This document shows positions 40,934 through 51,652 of a stretch of DNA of 64,000 nt, in pieces. Numbering within the stretch: the stretch's first letter is position 1; every line of letters starts with the position of its first letter. This DNA is from Plantago major (lineage: Eukaryota; Streptophyta; Magnoliopsida; Lamiales; Plantaginaceae), in contig CM048843.1 in NCBI GenBank assembly GCA_026545765.1, positions 84,941,050 to 85,005,049 on the forward strand. The letters are read 5' to 3'. The notes under the pieces were generated by a model. The model saw nothing but the letters and a program-made list of their open reading frames with translations, ran no database searches and was not told the DNA's origin. Position numbers and translations under genes: made by a program.

Positions 40934-41064
40934 ATAATTAAATTTTCATTATATAATTTTATTAAATTATTTACTATTATAGTTTAAGAGTAATTTGCGG
41001 TTAAAGTCGAAGACATTTGACCGCATAATAGTAAAATGGAAAGATTTATTTGAAACGGAGGGAG

Positions 41065-42256
41065 TATGTTTTTTTACAAAATATATTGATTGAATGCATA
41101 ACATTGATGTGCTTAAGTAAAAAAGCCTCCGATCATTTTGATATAGAGCAAAGTCTCATGTAGACGATCTCTAGATCATGTATTTACAGATGGACTTATG
41201 TTGTCAAGAAAATCAGCGATGTTATTAATCAAAACGTCTATTTTTACAACATTTATGTTTTCTCGTATAACAAAAGACACATTTTGTTAACAACATAGAC
41301 TCTTTGATTAATAACATGAATGATTTTGTTAATAACATAGATCCGTCTATAAATAAGTTATCTATAGACGTTATTTTTACAATAACCCTGATATTTTCCA
41401 TCTATTTTTATGATTTTATAATAAGATCTCTTTCGATTAAATTATGTTAGTTGTTTTTATAACAAATAGTCGTGATGTTATAGAGAGTACTTGGTACCGC
41501 ACAAACGTTCACACTATTATATATAGAGTAAGTCTCCTAGGAGACGGTTTATAGAAAATTTATTAAGAGACAGGCATATATTGTCAATAAAATCATCAAT
41601 GTTATTATAAAAAACACCTATGTTATCAATATTGATTATTTTCCATATACAACAAAACTCATTTCGTTAACAATATAAATATTTTAATTAATAACATGGA
41701 TGATCTTTCTTGATAACGTAGACCATCTGTAAATAAATTATATAGAGACCGTCTTTTATAGTACTTTGTGTTATATATATATATATATTGATTATAAGTA
41801 GTTTTAACTTTGAAGTGTTCCATATGTCTGTTTCATAAAAATTAGTAGATGATCGATTTGTTAACATAGTAAGCATGAATGGTTTGCTTTATTATTTAAA
41901 TAATTCTTGGTTTCACACAATAGCATTTTTTTAAATCTAAAGTGACTCTTATTATGAGTAGTAACCGGAAAATAAGAGTTGTATTTAAAAATTACGATTC
42001 TTAATAAGGGTCATAAAGGTCGCAATAGGAGTGGGTCATATTTTTTATTGTAGTACAGATTAAGAGTCGTATTTTAAAAAAATGTGACCCTTATATAAGA
42101 GTTGTAAAATTTATTGGTCGTATTATATGATGATTATTGTAGTGTCGGTCGTATATTCTGCTATTGACGTTATCAATTAATAGCGAGACAGGTTCTTAAT
42201 TAAATAGGAATATTAACCAAAGCAGACATTTATATAAACGAATAAAATATCTACAT
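41065..42256. repeat. intergenic DNA with two copies of an AGTCTC...GTTAATAACA repeat
   Basis: Blocks at about 41148-41385 and 41528-41755 share AAGTCTC, GATGTTATTA, TTCGTTAACAA, TTAATAACATGGATGAT and TAAATAA...TATAGAGACCGTC-type phrases. The ends of each block are roughly inverse (AGTCTC against GAGACCGT). They look like two old copies of a ~240-bp repeat, perhaps a MITE. 41930-42200 holds AAGAGTCGTATT/TAAGAGTTGTA phrases but no gene. Confidence 0.5.
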
Positions 42257-43366
42257 GGACAAATTACATATGGACCCCCTGTTAGATTTCGTAATTACAG
42301 ATAGGTACCCATTAGTGGAACAATAACATTCAAATCCAGTTAGATAAAAATCAATTACATATAAGTCCACGAATTTGACTTTTGGCGATTTAAAAGCTGG
42401 AAAGTCCATTTTTGCCCCTGTTCAATTATCAGCTTTTAGAAATTGCCAAACAACCTTAACTTATCGCTGTCACGCGCATGGCACATGTGGACTTCTATGT
42501 AATTAAACCTGAACTTCTATATGCTTACATGTAATTGAATTATGACCGTTATTTAAAAAAAAAAAAAATTGATCGTTTGGAAGTTAATTGGAGGCTATTT
42601 ATACACCAAAACTTGCCATTTTATCATTTTATTTCAAAAATTTTCACTATAAGTATATACATATTAATATATATTACGTTGGCCGAGTGTCGAGCACTAT
42701 GTAGTACATTTTATATATAAGTACTGTTTCTAAAAATCATTTTGTACAATAGCTTTTTCATGTATTTTGTTAAACAAATGTACCTATTAGCATTTGAAAA
42801 TCCTATTAGTATAGATGTACTTAATTAAATAACAATAATAAAATAAATATTCTTTTATTGATCGGAGCTTCCGCCATGGACTGCCGGAGCTCCGGTCTTT
42901 TTTTTTTTTTTTAATTGAGCTTCCGCCAAATGTACCTATTAGCATTTGAAAATCCTATTAGTATAGATGTACTTAATTAAATAACAATAATAAAATAAAT
43001 ATTCTTTTATTGATCGGAGCTTCCGCCATGGACTGCCGGAGCTCCGGTCTTTTTTTTTTTTTTTTTATTATTGAGCTTCCGCCGGCGGAAGCTCAATTAA
43101 AAAAAAAAAAAAGTTCGGAGCTTCCACCGGAGCTCCGACAGTGATTTTGGTGGTGGTGGGGATTGGGGAAGAAGAGTTAAAATTTTAATAATTAAATTGT
43201 TTTGAAGAAGTTAATAGTTTAAAATAACTAAGGCATGTTTGGTTTGTTTATATTTTTAAGTTGGTCAACCAAAAACCAATTTTTTATACCTATATGTAAT
43301 TGTTCCACTAATGGGGATTCAGATAAGCGAGGAGCCACTAAGAGGGTCCCTCTATGTAATTTTCCC
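42257..43366. mobile_element. non-autonomous MULE, 1.1 kb
   Basis: Flanked by the identical 9-mer TATCTACAT (42248-42256 and 43367-43375). Ends are inverted repeats: GGACAAATTACATATGGACC on the left against GGGAAAATTACATAGAGGGA on the right, both continuing to ACCCATTAGTGGAACAAT-type sequence. The terminal pattern (AATTACATAT...CCCCCTG.TAGAT) is related to that of the coding MULE at 2900-8544, so that family may have supplied transposase. No genes are present; the middle holds the GAGCTTCCGCC repeat and a tandem duplication. Confidence 0.9.
42775..43078 (+). repeat. 152-bp tandem duplication inside the non-autonomous MULE
   Basis: Two almost identical units starting CAAATGTACCTATTAGCATT at 42775 and 42927. 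Each ends in GGAGCTTCCGCCATGGACTG, a T run and TTGAGCTTCCGCC. The near-identity points to a recent duplication; the T runs differ in length. Confidence 0.92.
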
Positions 43367-43672
43367 TATCTACATATACCAAGAAGACATTGATGCAGTA
43401 ACTTAGATAACAAAATCAATTATATGAAACCACTTATATTAATAGTGTGTGATGTATCTATCGAACCATTACATGATTGGAATGTAAGTTTTACATCAAT
43501 GAAAATGTATTATTGAAATAAACTTTGATTGAAACGTGCATCCGTTGATTGAAACGCAACCTTCTCCATAATGATAATAATCAAATCCTTGGCAGACTTT
43601 GAATGTGGGAATTGATCGTGGATAAGCTTAAAGAACACATGACAATGATAAATACAATAGAATATATACGTA

Positions 43673-44225
43673 GGTTTTTTTTTTAAGAAGTTAAAATGTA
43701 TTTCAATAACGACAGAGAAGCATAAGGAATGCCTCGAAGTCAATATAATGATGAATCAAATACCTATGAACCAGAAGCACTAACACAAACTGTCAGTAGC
43801 TACCCATACCATATGCCAACATTAAGCCATCTACTGATCTGCCGAACCAATTCTAGTAAAGCTATCTCAAATCAGATTTAACATACCACGCGGACAAATG
43901 ACCCAATGATTCAGCTCATACGATGAGTTAATCAAACCATTTGACTGCAGCCAGGACCACACTATGCGTTTCCCCTTTTCCACGACGTCAACCACCGTTT
44001 CTAATATATCCTGAAAGAATTTGCTGTTCCTGGTGCGCCAAATTAGCCATACCGTGCATTACCAAACCATGATCCACACCTGCTTAGCTTTTGCCGGTCC
44101 CGTATCAATGAATCTCTGTAATATCTCCACCGTATTTCCCATCACGTGGAGCTCAGTTTCTAGCCAGTTGCATAATCTCGACCACACTATCAACGCATAA
44201 TCACGTATATCTTGGATAATTGTGA
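43673..44225 (-). mobile_element. 5'-truncated LINE remnant, zinc-binding end of reverse transcriptase
   Basis: On the minus strand the sequence has the feel of the zf-RVT tail of plant L1-type elements: VWLIWRTRNSKFFQDIL, then ETVVDVVEKGKRIVWSWLQS around 43930-44070, with stops. It ends in a short A run (read as T run at 43677-43684 on the plus strand). No clear target duplication was found. It is too decayed to delimit precisely. Confidence 0.5.
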
Positions 44226-44766
44226 AGCTCTATTTATATAGTGATTGTTAACATAACTTCCAAGTCGATTTATATGGATTTTTAAATGTCAAGGTGAAAT
44301 CCTAATCGGGTATACTATTAATAGTACATTAGGTAATTAAGCAAATCCATCATAAATTGCAGGAGAAGTTAATCATGTATTTGAACTATATTTAGCTTTA
44401 GAAACCCATATAATTAGGGAAGATAAACCACCCAAAATTTCTTTCGGATTCAAATTGCATGTTAATACTCCTAATTAAGCTGAACCAATATATCAAATTA
44501 ATATAACTCGATGAAAAATGATTTTTTTCTGGCTTCATTTTGCCACGTCAGCTTTTTGCATACGTGGCATAGCTCTTCTTTCATCTAGACCATCACTTTT
44601 ATCATATATATAGATTAGTTGTATTTTAGCCAGTATATATTTTATTGTTATTTTTTGTATGTTAACTACATATATAGTTTTTATTCAATCTCATATAACT
44701 TTATCTACAAAAATTCGAAAAATATTTTGAAAATATATTTGAATTCGTCGTGACAAGGCGAATCCA

Positions 44767-44994
44767 TCACAGTCCATCTGGACAGAAATGTACCTTCCGA
44801 TGAGCAGCAGCAAGTTCAGCAATTCTATCCAGCTTCGGGACAGAAGCCAGCCGATTCACTCCGGACTCCAGCTCCAGGTCCGAATCCTCAATCATCACCC
44901 CCTTTCCTTTCTTAGGGGGGATCGGACCTTCGAATGGACGCTTTGATCCACTCGGAGCACTTGTCCCACTTCCCGACACCTCTTTCAAGGCCAC
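44767..44994 (-). other. open-frame fragment, possibly retroelement-derived
   Basis: A 75-codon frame (MALKEVSGSGTSAPSGSKRP, KKGKGVMIEDSDLELESG, LDRIAELAAAHRKVHFC). Just upstream on the same strand lies MPTPDKGK-like sequence, similar to PTPDKGK in the antisense gene of the Tat element near 59225. It is therefore probably a stray fragment of such a gene rather than a host gene. Confidence 0.3.
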
Positions 44995-45142
44995 CTTTTA
45001 TACGGGTTGCCTTGCCCTTGTCCGGAGTAGGCATGACCTGCCTTTCCTCATTGTACTATTTTATCCAAAAGTAATATAATATACCTTATTTTCTCCACCG
45101 AAAAATAAACGGGAAGTTATTCCGGGGACAGAGTAATTAATA

Positions 45143-45708
45143 CTCCACCCGTTTCACTAAAATTGTAACAATTTTTCGTTTTGGACGCATTTTCTTTTAT
45201 GGAAATTACTTCTACAATGAAATCCAATTTTAACCACACATTTGTGGGTCCACATGTATTTTTCCACTCAATTAATATTTCAAACTCATTCTTAGCCAAA
45301 TACTCCCTCCTATTCATTTTATAAGATGTTTTGGTTTATTGACTATTTGTTTAATAGTATAAGATGTTTTAGGATTCTACCATGTGATTTTGTATTTTTA
45401 TCGTTTTCTATGCATCTAATCCATTTATTTTATTGTTATTCATTTATTTTGTGTTGGACTCTACAAAAAGTAAGTATATTTCTCATATTTTATTGGTGGA
45501 TTTATTTCTCCAAGACACCAACATTTTTGTTTTTAATATTTTATCAGAACTATTAATGAAGAGAGAATTGTCTTAATTTATGTGAAAAATCTAAAACATC
45601 TTATAAAATGAATAGGAGTGAGTACTTTTGTGGACCACACATTTTTCTTAAAAATTGTGTACAACATAATTGTTACACATTTAATAAAACGGTATTAAAT
45701 GGAGGGAG
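45143..45708. mobile_element. Stowaway-type MITE interrupted by a second MITE
   Basis: Left end CTCCACCCGTTTCACTAAAA and right end inverse of CTCCCTCCATTTAATACCG, flanked by TA (45141-45142; 45709-45710). Subterminal AATTGTAACAATTTT and AATTGTTACACATTT also match inversely. About 246 bp without the inner element at 45303-45622. Confidence 0.8.
45303..45622. mobile_element. inner Stowaway-type MITE
   Basis: Long inverted ends: CTCCCTCCTATTCATTTTAT on the left against ATAAAATGAATAGGAGTGAG on the right, continuing AAGATGTTTT and AAAACATCTT. Flanked by TA (45301-45302; 45623-45624). It is a relative of the intron MITE at 26761-27075, sharing CTCCCTCCTATT and AAGATGTTTTGG-like subterminal sequence. 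Confidence 0.88.
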
Positions 45709-45872
45709 TATAAGTCTATAATTAGTGTCTTGTGCAAGAATATAGATGTTATATCGTAACCTCGATAACCTGGAACGAAAGCCAAGTGAGAGCGTAAGCA
45801 TGAACCCAAACTCGTCCAATTCATAAAAGTATTAGGAAATGGCATTTAAGGACCACTTTGTGGGTTGGGCTT

Positions 45873-45880
45873 GCATATAA
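45873..45880 (+). promoter_or_regulatory. possible TATA box for the split gene at 46149
   Basis: GCATATAAAG lies about 270 bases before the ATG at 46149, followed by a CT-rich leader (TCTCTCCAAGTC, TTTCTCTCTCGTTTTTGCTC). The sequence between 45709 and 45873 shows no gene. Confidence 0.3.
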
Positions 45881-46148
45881 AGACCACTCAAAAAAAGGCT
45901 TACAAAAAAGACCATTCTATTTTATTTGAGCCCTAATTTCTTCCAACTAGAACTTGTCTTTCCATTAATGCCCCTCCTTCCTTTATTTCTCTCCAAGTCT
46001 ACCGTACGGAAGTCATTAACGCTGTACGGAATTCATTTTGTGATTTGTTCTTCATCTCGTTTCCAGGTTTCTCTATTTTTCTCTCTCGTTTTTGCTCTCT
46101 CGATCCGATTTTCTCCTGTTTTCCACTGTTTTTTCTTCAATTTCGACA

Positions 46149-46435
46149 TGGATTTCCTTGTCTCTCTCACTTTCAATGGCTCTAGCCATGCTTTTGGCAT
46201 AAAACCTGGTTTTAAGTTTTCTGATCTTCTAGATGTTTCATTTCGAAATTTAATCTTAAGGATTTGGATTCGACTCGATTTGTTTATCTTATTGAGAAGA
46301 AAACGTTCATGCTTTTCACTGATGATGATATTGCTGCGATGATTGGTTTATGTTCTGCTCACGGTTTAAAATATGTTGATATTACTATCCTTGTCGGATC
46401 TGCTGAGGTTGATGTTGTTCCTGTTAATTGTGTTA
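46149..46435 (+). pseudogene. 5' part of a small gene split by CACTA copy 2
   Basis: ATG at 46149 opens MDFLVSLTFNGSSHAFGIKP, then one nucleotide out of frame near 46240 SKFNLKDLDSTRFVYLIEKK, TFMLFTDDDIAAMIGLCSAH and VDITILVGSAEVDVVPVNCV up to the transposon. The pattern resembles the N-terminal domains that precede plant MULE transposases, but it is not certain. The gene resumes at 51391 as NGKRMFIGES after removal of the CACTA element and one TTA. It is broken by both the frame change and the insertion. Confidence 0.45.
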
Positions 46436-47071
46436 CACTACAAAAAAACTGGGCTGGGGCGACGGATAGATTCGTCGCTTCAGCCCAACGATCCGTCGCC
46501 CCAGCTATGGCGACAGATAAAAAATCCGTCGCCCCGCTGGAGTTGGGCCGACGGATAAATAATCCGTCGTCCAATTCGCGACGGATTGGACGACGGATTA
46601 TATATTTGACTTTTTTTTTAAATCGAAATATAACGACGGATAGAATCTATCCGTCGTTACATATAACGACGGATATAATCTATCCGTCGTTACCTTTAGC
46701 GACGGATAGATTCTATCGAACGCTACACTGGACGACGGATAGATTGTATCCGTCGTCCAACATATTATTGGAATTAGTGACGGAATCTGAAATTCCGTCA
46801 CTAATTCCGTCACTGTGAATTTCCGTCACTAATTCCGTCACTGTGAATCCGTCACTAATTCCGTCACTATTAATCCGTCACTATTTATTTCATATTAATC
46901 CCTGTTTTTCGTAGTTCACCTATTTAATCAACATAATGTTCGATAATAAATGAATAATACGGAAAATATTTCAATAAATTTTGAATAAAAAAAGTAATAT
47001 CCGGAGCTGGAGAAATTATCCACACAAGTGTAAATATGAAAAAAGATCCGAACATACAGATACATAACTAA

Positions 47072-48915
47072 CTAGCTATCAGACGGGGGTGGGTGTGGGT
47101 GATGGCGGAATTGGGACATGAACTGCTCCATCTGTAACCGAAGGCGCTCGTTCTCCTCCCTTCGTTCTCTGTCGCGCCGCTCCATCTCGTCCCTTTGTTG
47201 CTCCATCTCTTGAGTTAGCCGAGCAACTTTGTTCCGGACTCGTTGCACCATTTCCGAGACCTGGTCCTGTGTGTAAACCGGACGTCTAGACTGCTGGGAT
47301 GATGATGAGGAGCACCCCGGACTAGCCAAGCTCAAACCGAGGCTCCCGAGTCCATACATTAGTCCTATCTTGTCCGGTTGGTTGACCTCTAAGAAGATGT
47401 TGTCAACTTGTTCAGTTGACAGCTCCTCGCCCGTCTCTTCCTCCTGCCTCGCTACCTGAGCATCAACCTCAGCCTGAAATCGTAAATAACAGATATCATG
47501 ATCAGTTACTGTTTTTCAAAAATAACTTGTAATAGTGTACAAATATGAACTTTAAGCAACATAAACATACCATGATAGGCGAGGCTGACAATTCGGTCCA
47601 TACCCCGCCCTTCTGCTTGGCCTTCTTGAAGATGTCATACTTGGATGTCACCTCCCCCCGTGCCACCTGAATCAAACCAGATCTAGTCAACAATTTATCA
47701 TCTACAAGTAATAGAGCAACAGAGACACAATACATACACGTAATGCTAGATTGCAAAAACACATATATACGCACCGATTGATAATAATCAGTGACAGTAG
47801 ATCGCCTCCCAAGGTGGTGAACGGCCCTTCCTGCCGTATCGATGGGATGCCGGTTACACTGTTGGTCTGGCAACGTCACGGACATCGATTCGCGCCAGTA
47901 GGCATCCCAAAGGGCCCACTCCGCTGCATCAACCTGTGGAGTGATTGGGCCACCTCGATCCCGAATGGCCTTCCACGAACAGACCATATCCCTGTACAGT
48001 TTGGATCCCACAGTCTCGTAAACACGCCAGATCTGTGGGATCAACCTGCTGGGAATGAAGTACTCCTTCTACACTCCCAATTTCATACAACATCCAAAGT
48101 CAATACATGTATAACCTCACCATGTTACATCAATTTAACAAGATACAACATAACAGATATGGTGACTAACATATCACCCAAACAAAGTGGCTAACATACC
48201 ACTCACATATAGTGGCTAACATACCACTCACATTGTCCTAAATTTTACTAACACAATGGTGACTAACATATCACCCAAATAAAGTGGCTAACATACCACT
48301 CACATACAGTGGCTAACATACCACTCATATTAAAACGATTATAATTACAAACGAAGGAATGCCATATTTTAACTTACCCTCAGCTCATCGAAGTACTCGG
48401 CCCTCATGCGCTCCGAGATGTGGCTCCAACACTCACCACCCTGCCCCGGTGGCTCTCTCCTGCTCCGGAAGATGTCACCTAGTTTGTTGTGCACCTCCCG
48501 AGGCCATAAGCTATTGTCAATGTATAAGATACAAGAAACGAATATATATTACTTTAGTACAACAATTTATACTTGTCAACTATCATTATAAGTTATGTTT
48601 TACATATTTAAGAAGAATGTATAATACTTACTTGGCAGGACCAACAGGGAAAATCACTGGCAAGCCGTCCCACGTGATTTTGGGATGGTTTGGATCAAAC
48701 ACGAGGTAGGGACAATCGTCGTGGTCGTCCTCCGACGTAATCATGTGGCTTTGGTAGAGCCACGATCGCTCTCTCTCGCCGGGGTTCTCAGAATCCGAGA
48801 CCGCCGCCTCGACCATCGGAGCCCTCACCGTCGTCGACCACATCGACCCACCACTACTATCCTGCGGCCGGCTGCGTGGTGGGGGACGATAGGTGGACGG
48901 CCTCTGTCGCGGCAT
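47072..48915 (-). CDS. CACTA accessory protein (Transposase_24, Ptta/En/Spm type), copy 2
   Basis: Predicted DNA-binding partner of the CACTA transposase. Five exons with GT-AG introns on the minus strand: 48915-48632 (MPRQRPSTYRPPPRSRPQ to FDPNHPKITWDGLPVIFP), 48510-48378 (LWPREVHNKLGDIFRSRRE, SERMRAEYFDEL), 48068-47775 (core: KEYFIPSRLIPQIWRVYETV, WKAIRDRGGPITPQVDAAEW, LGRRSTVTDYYQS), 47666-47571 (VTSKYDIFKKAKQKGGVWTE) and 47473-47072 (AEVDAQVARQEEE, then a coiled coil RRDRERREENERLRLQMEQF, ending PPPSDS). I see no stop or frame change within these exons, though junctions were judged by eye. The start is the first ATG of exon 1; upstream exons with TnpD-like sequence might extend it. Confidence 0.72.
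48157..48331. repeat. TGGCTAACATACCACTCACA repeats in the CACTA intron, copy 2
   Basis: Same block as at 9755-9932: six short units alternating TGGTGACTAACATATCACCC and AGTGGCTAACATACCACTCA. It lies in the intron between the second and third exons of the accessory gene. Near-identity between copies indicates that the block predates their separation. Confidence 0.85.
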
Positions 48916-49045
48916 CTGCAAAAACATGTAATAAATACAATAAAATGTGTTAGTACGAGTTATAATACAGAACAGATTATAATAACACATATAATTACTC
49001 AAATTTTATCAACTACTAACTAGTTATAATACACATAATATACCG

Positions 49046-49440
49046 TTATCGCCGTCCTCTAAGGTCTGACATTACGTCAACCCATTCATTGAAGCTCGTT
49101 TCAGATTGCTGGCCGTTAGCCTTACAACTCATTAGCCGAGCCAACAAAGACAACTCAGTGAGCTTACACCCCGGATAAACCGGCTTCCTTGATGATTCTA
49201 ACAAGTCAAAGAACAACTGATCCTCGGGATTCGGTGGTTCCTCCACCTCCACCTCGGTATCAGTGTTAGTTGTGTCCCTGAACTCTGCCCCTGCACAAGG
49301 GCACTTTATCAACCCATCATTTACACAAGCCGGATTTGACATTGCAAATGCAATGAAACCTTCAACCCCTTTTAGAAAACTCCATTAAACTCTGCCATTG
49401 AGAGTACGACAATACATCCATGAATGATCGGTATTCATTG
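49046..49440 (-). pseudogene. TnpD N-terminal domain remnant A (Transpos_assoc)
   Basis: On the minus strand, sequence equivalent to the first domain of the CACTA catalytic protein: SWMYCR near 49425, GVEGFIAFAMSNPACVNDGL, then IKCPC, and the following linker FFDLLESSRKPVYPGCKLTE, LSLLARLMSCK, SFNEWVDVMSDL. A stop lies between the SWMY motif and FLKGVEGF. Immediately after, the sequence departs from TnpD and runs into the accessory gene, so the catalytic part has been deleted. Confidence 0.6.
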
Positions 49441-49775
49441 AATAATTAGATAATAACCTGACACGTTTGAATTCATTAGATCGAGGTCTTTCATTTACGA
49501 TAATAAATCATTTTCACAATAATTCAATCAATTGCTACGTAATATAAGTTATATTAGCTCCAGTCAATTGTTACGGCATTACATAATATAAGTTACATCA
49601 GCTTCAATTTTACCATAATGTTTTGTTTTATATATATATATCAACTAATGATTACTAGTTATACAAGCCTAGAGACAAAACGGATGAAACTCCTCATTCT
49701 CATGCACGATACTCCTCATCACTTGTGACGCTCCCTACCACAGAACTTGCATTCCAACAGATCTACATCCTCCTC

Positions 49776-50125
49776 CTAATACACCATACACATGTTCCGA
49801 CAAGTAGAAAGGCACTCGATAGGCGGCCCCAAACCCCGCCTCTCCCTCCATTGGAGGTATGCCATGGACGGTGCTTCCTCACCGTGATGAATCCATACAT
49901 GATACTCGCATGAACTGCATGAATCAAGTGCCGAAGTGCTCGAATCTGCAGTAGGCGTCATAAATTGCTTGTTCTTCGAGGTTTCCAATGTGCAAGGACA
50001 CTTTATCAACCCCAGCACAAACCGGACGTCCCATGCAAAACGAGATGAAACCTTTAACCCTTCTACAAAACTCCTAGAAACTACGCCATTTCTTTATTTG
50101 CGATCGTACATCCATGAACGGTCGG
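49776..50125 (-). pseudogene. TnpD N-terminal domain remnant B
   Basis: A second, more decayed copy of the same domain: SWMYDRK near 50110, GLIKCPC near 50005, NKQFMTP near 49965 and YHVWIHHGEEAPSMAYLQW near 49870. In TnpD the equivalent order is SWMY, IKCPC, then a Y.W..HGE motif. Two copies of one first exon in tandem suggest a local duplication before the deletion. Confidence 0.5.
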
Positions 50126-50159
50126 AATTCATTGTATACTTTATTTTTAACCTGACACG

Positions 50160-50617
50160 TTCCAATTGATTAGATCGTATTTAATTTATTAGATCGATTC
50201 CAATTCGGAATATTTAATTTATTAGATCGATTCCAATTCGGATAAGAAGATTGTGGAGGTTAATTGTTAATTATTATATGTTCCTTATAAATTAATTATT
50301 AATTAAGTGTTCGATATGTTACAAAATTGGGCATATATTTTAACCATTTCAACCTCTTAGTACATATATTATATACTTAACATACATATCAAATTAACTA
50401 ATTACCCTATACATATCGAATTACTACATATATTCATATCAAATTACGTACTTAACATACAAATTTATCAAATCAAAACTACATACTTCTATACTTAACA
50501 AACATATAAAATTAACTAAACTAACTATATATACTTAACACACAAATCAAACTAACTACATACATTCATATCATACCTAACATATATACATATCATTAAC
50601 TAAACTAACTATCAAAT

Positions 50618-50684
<67 letters not shown>

Positions 50685-51025
50685 AATTGAAAAAATTACA
50701 TATAATTGATGAAATTAACTAAACTAACTACTATACATACTTATCATATATACATATAATTGCTCAAATTAATCAAAATAAACAAAATTCCCAAATTTTT
50801 AAAAACTAGGGTTTTAGCCAAAATACCTTGATTAATCGGTAGAAATATGAAATTGATCGAAGAATCAAACTCCTTGTCACACGAGCTTCGATTAGGCCCC
50901 AAGATTGACCGGAATAACGGATGATTGGCCGGAAAACGGATTGAGGAGAAGAAGAAATTGAGGATGAAGGATGAAGAAGATGATGAAGAAAATGAGGAGA
51001 TTCTGCCCTCTGTCCGGATAAATGA
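50160..51025. other. non-coding right part of CACTA copy 2 with (AT)n run
   Basis: AT-rich DNA equivalent to 10660-11555 in copy 1, with CATACATA/ATCAAATTAACTAAAC phrases and an (AT)n microsatellite at about 50625-50682. A 33-base stretch (TTTAATTTATTAGATCG core) is duplicated at about 50176-50243. The minus-strand open frames at 50744-51135 are shadows of the leader region and subterminal repeats. Confidence 0.65.
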
Positions 51026-51390
51026 ACTCTGGGCTGATGGACACGTATCCGTCGGCCCAGTTGGCTGATCCATCGGCCCAGTGGGCGACGGATAGGTATC
51101 CGTCGCCCCGTTTGTTTTTTTTTTAAAAAAATCAAAATATTAACGATGGATAAAATTATCCGTCGTTAATAATTTCCTTTTTTTTTTAAGGTCAAACTTG
51201 GGCGACGGATAATTATTATCCGTCGCCCAATTTAGCGACGGATAACTTATCCGTCGCTAATAAGCGACGGATAACTATTATCCGTCGCCGAACGGGGCGA
51301 CGGATAGAATCTGTCGTCCCAATTAGCGATCCGTCGTTATGGGGCGACGGATACCCCATAACGTCGGATTTTCCCGATTTTCTTGTAGTG

Positions 51391-51652
51391 TTAATGGTAA
51401 GAGGATGTTTATTGGTGAGAGCATGAAACTAACAGAGTAGCTGCTGAAACCAACTCCTCGGTGCATGAAACTAACAGAGTAGCTGCTGAAACCAACTTAG
51501 TTGGTCATGAAACCAACAATGTAGTGGATAGGATAGAATATGCTGGGCGTAGTAGGTTTAGTGGTGATGGTGGTCCTAGGCTATTGGTTTCAGGTAGGGT
51601 TTCGAGTCAAAACTCGTTGGTTTCGGGCCCTAGTACAACTAGTAATCATTAG
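51391..51652 (+). pseudogene. 3' part of the gene split by CACTA copy 2, with HETN repeats
   Basis: After the target site the frame continues NGKRMFIGES and then, one nucleotide out of frame, HETNRVAAETNSSVHETNRVA, AETNLVGHETNNVVDRIEYAG and a Ser/Gly-rich end (SGPSTTSNH) with TAG at 51650-51652. The repeated codons GAAACTAAC/GAAACCAAC (Glu-Thr-Asn) are the same words that fill the minisatellites to the right. Function unknown. Confidence 0.4.

Larger units (their letters stand above)
33398..41064. mobile_element. Stowaway-type MITE split by a pararetrovirus insertion
   Basis: Outer ends are inverted: CTCCCTCCGTTCCAAACAAA at 33398 and the inverse TTTGAAACGGAGGGAG ending at 41064, each flanked by TA (33396-33397; 41065-41066). 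Inner arms also match inversely (ACTATAATAGTAAATAATTT on the left with its inverse on the right). Without the insertion the MITE would be about 257 bp. The insertion lies in its right arm, whose 34 bases 33524-33557 are repeated at 40934-40967. Confidence 0.88.
46436..51390. mobile_element. CACTA (En/Spm-type) DNA transposon, copy 2, non-autonomous
   Basis: Left end CACTACAAAAAAACTGGG and right end TTTTCTTGTAGTG, flanked by TTA at 46433-46435 and 51391-51393. Subterminal GACGGATA/TATCCGTC arrays occupy about 46455-46760 and 51030-51370. 4955 bp. It holds an almost intact Transposase_24 gene (47072-48915, minus) and, further upstream on the same strand, two remnants of the N-terminal domain of TnpD (49046-49440 and 49776-50125). 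The catalytic domain is absent. It is the sister of copy 1, without the MULE. Confidence 0.93.
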
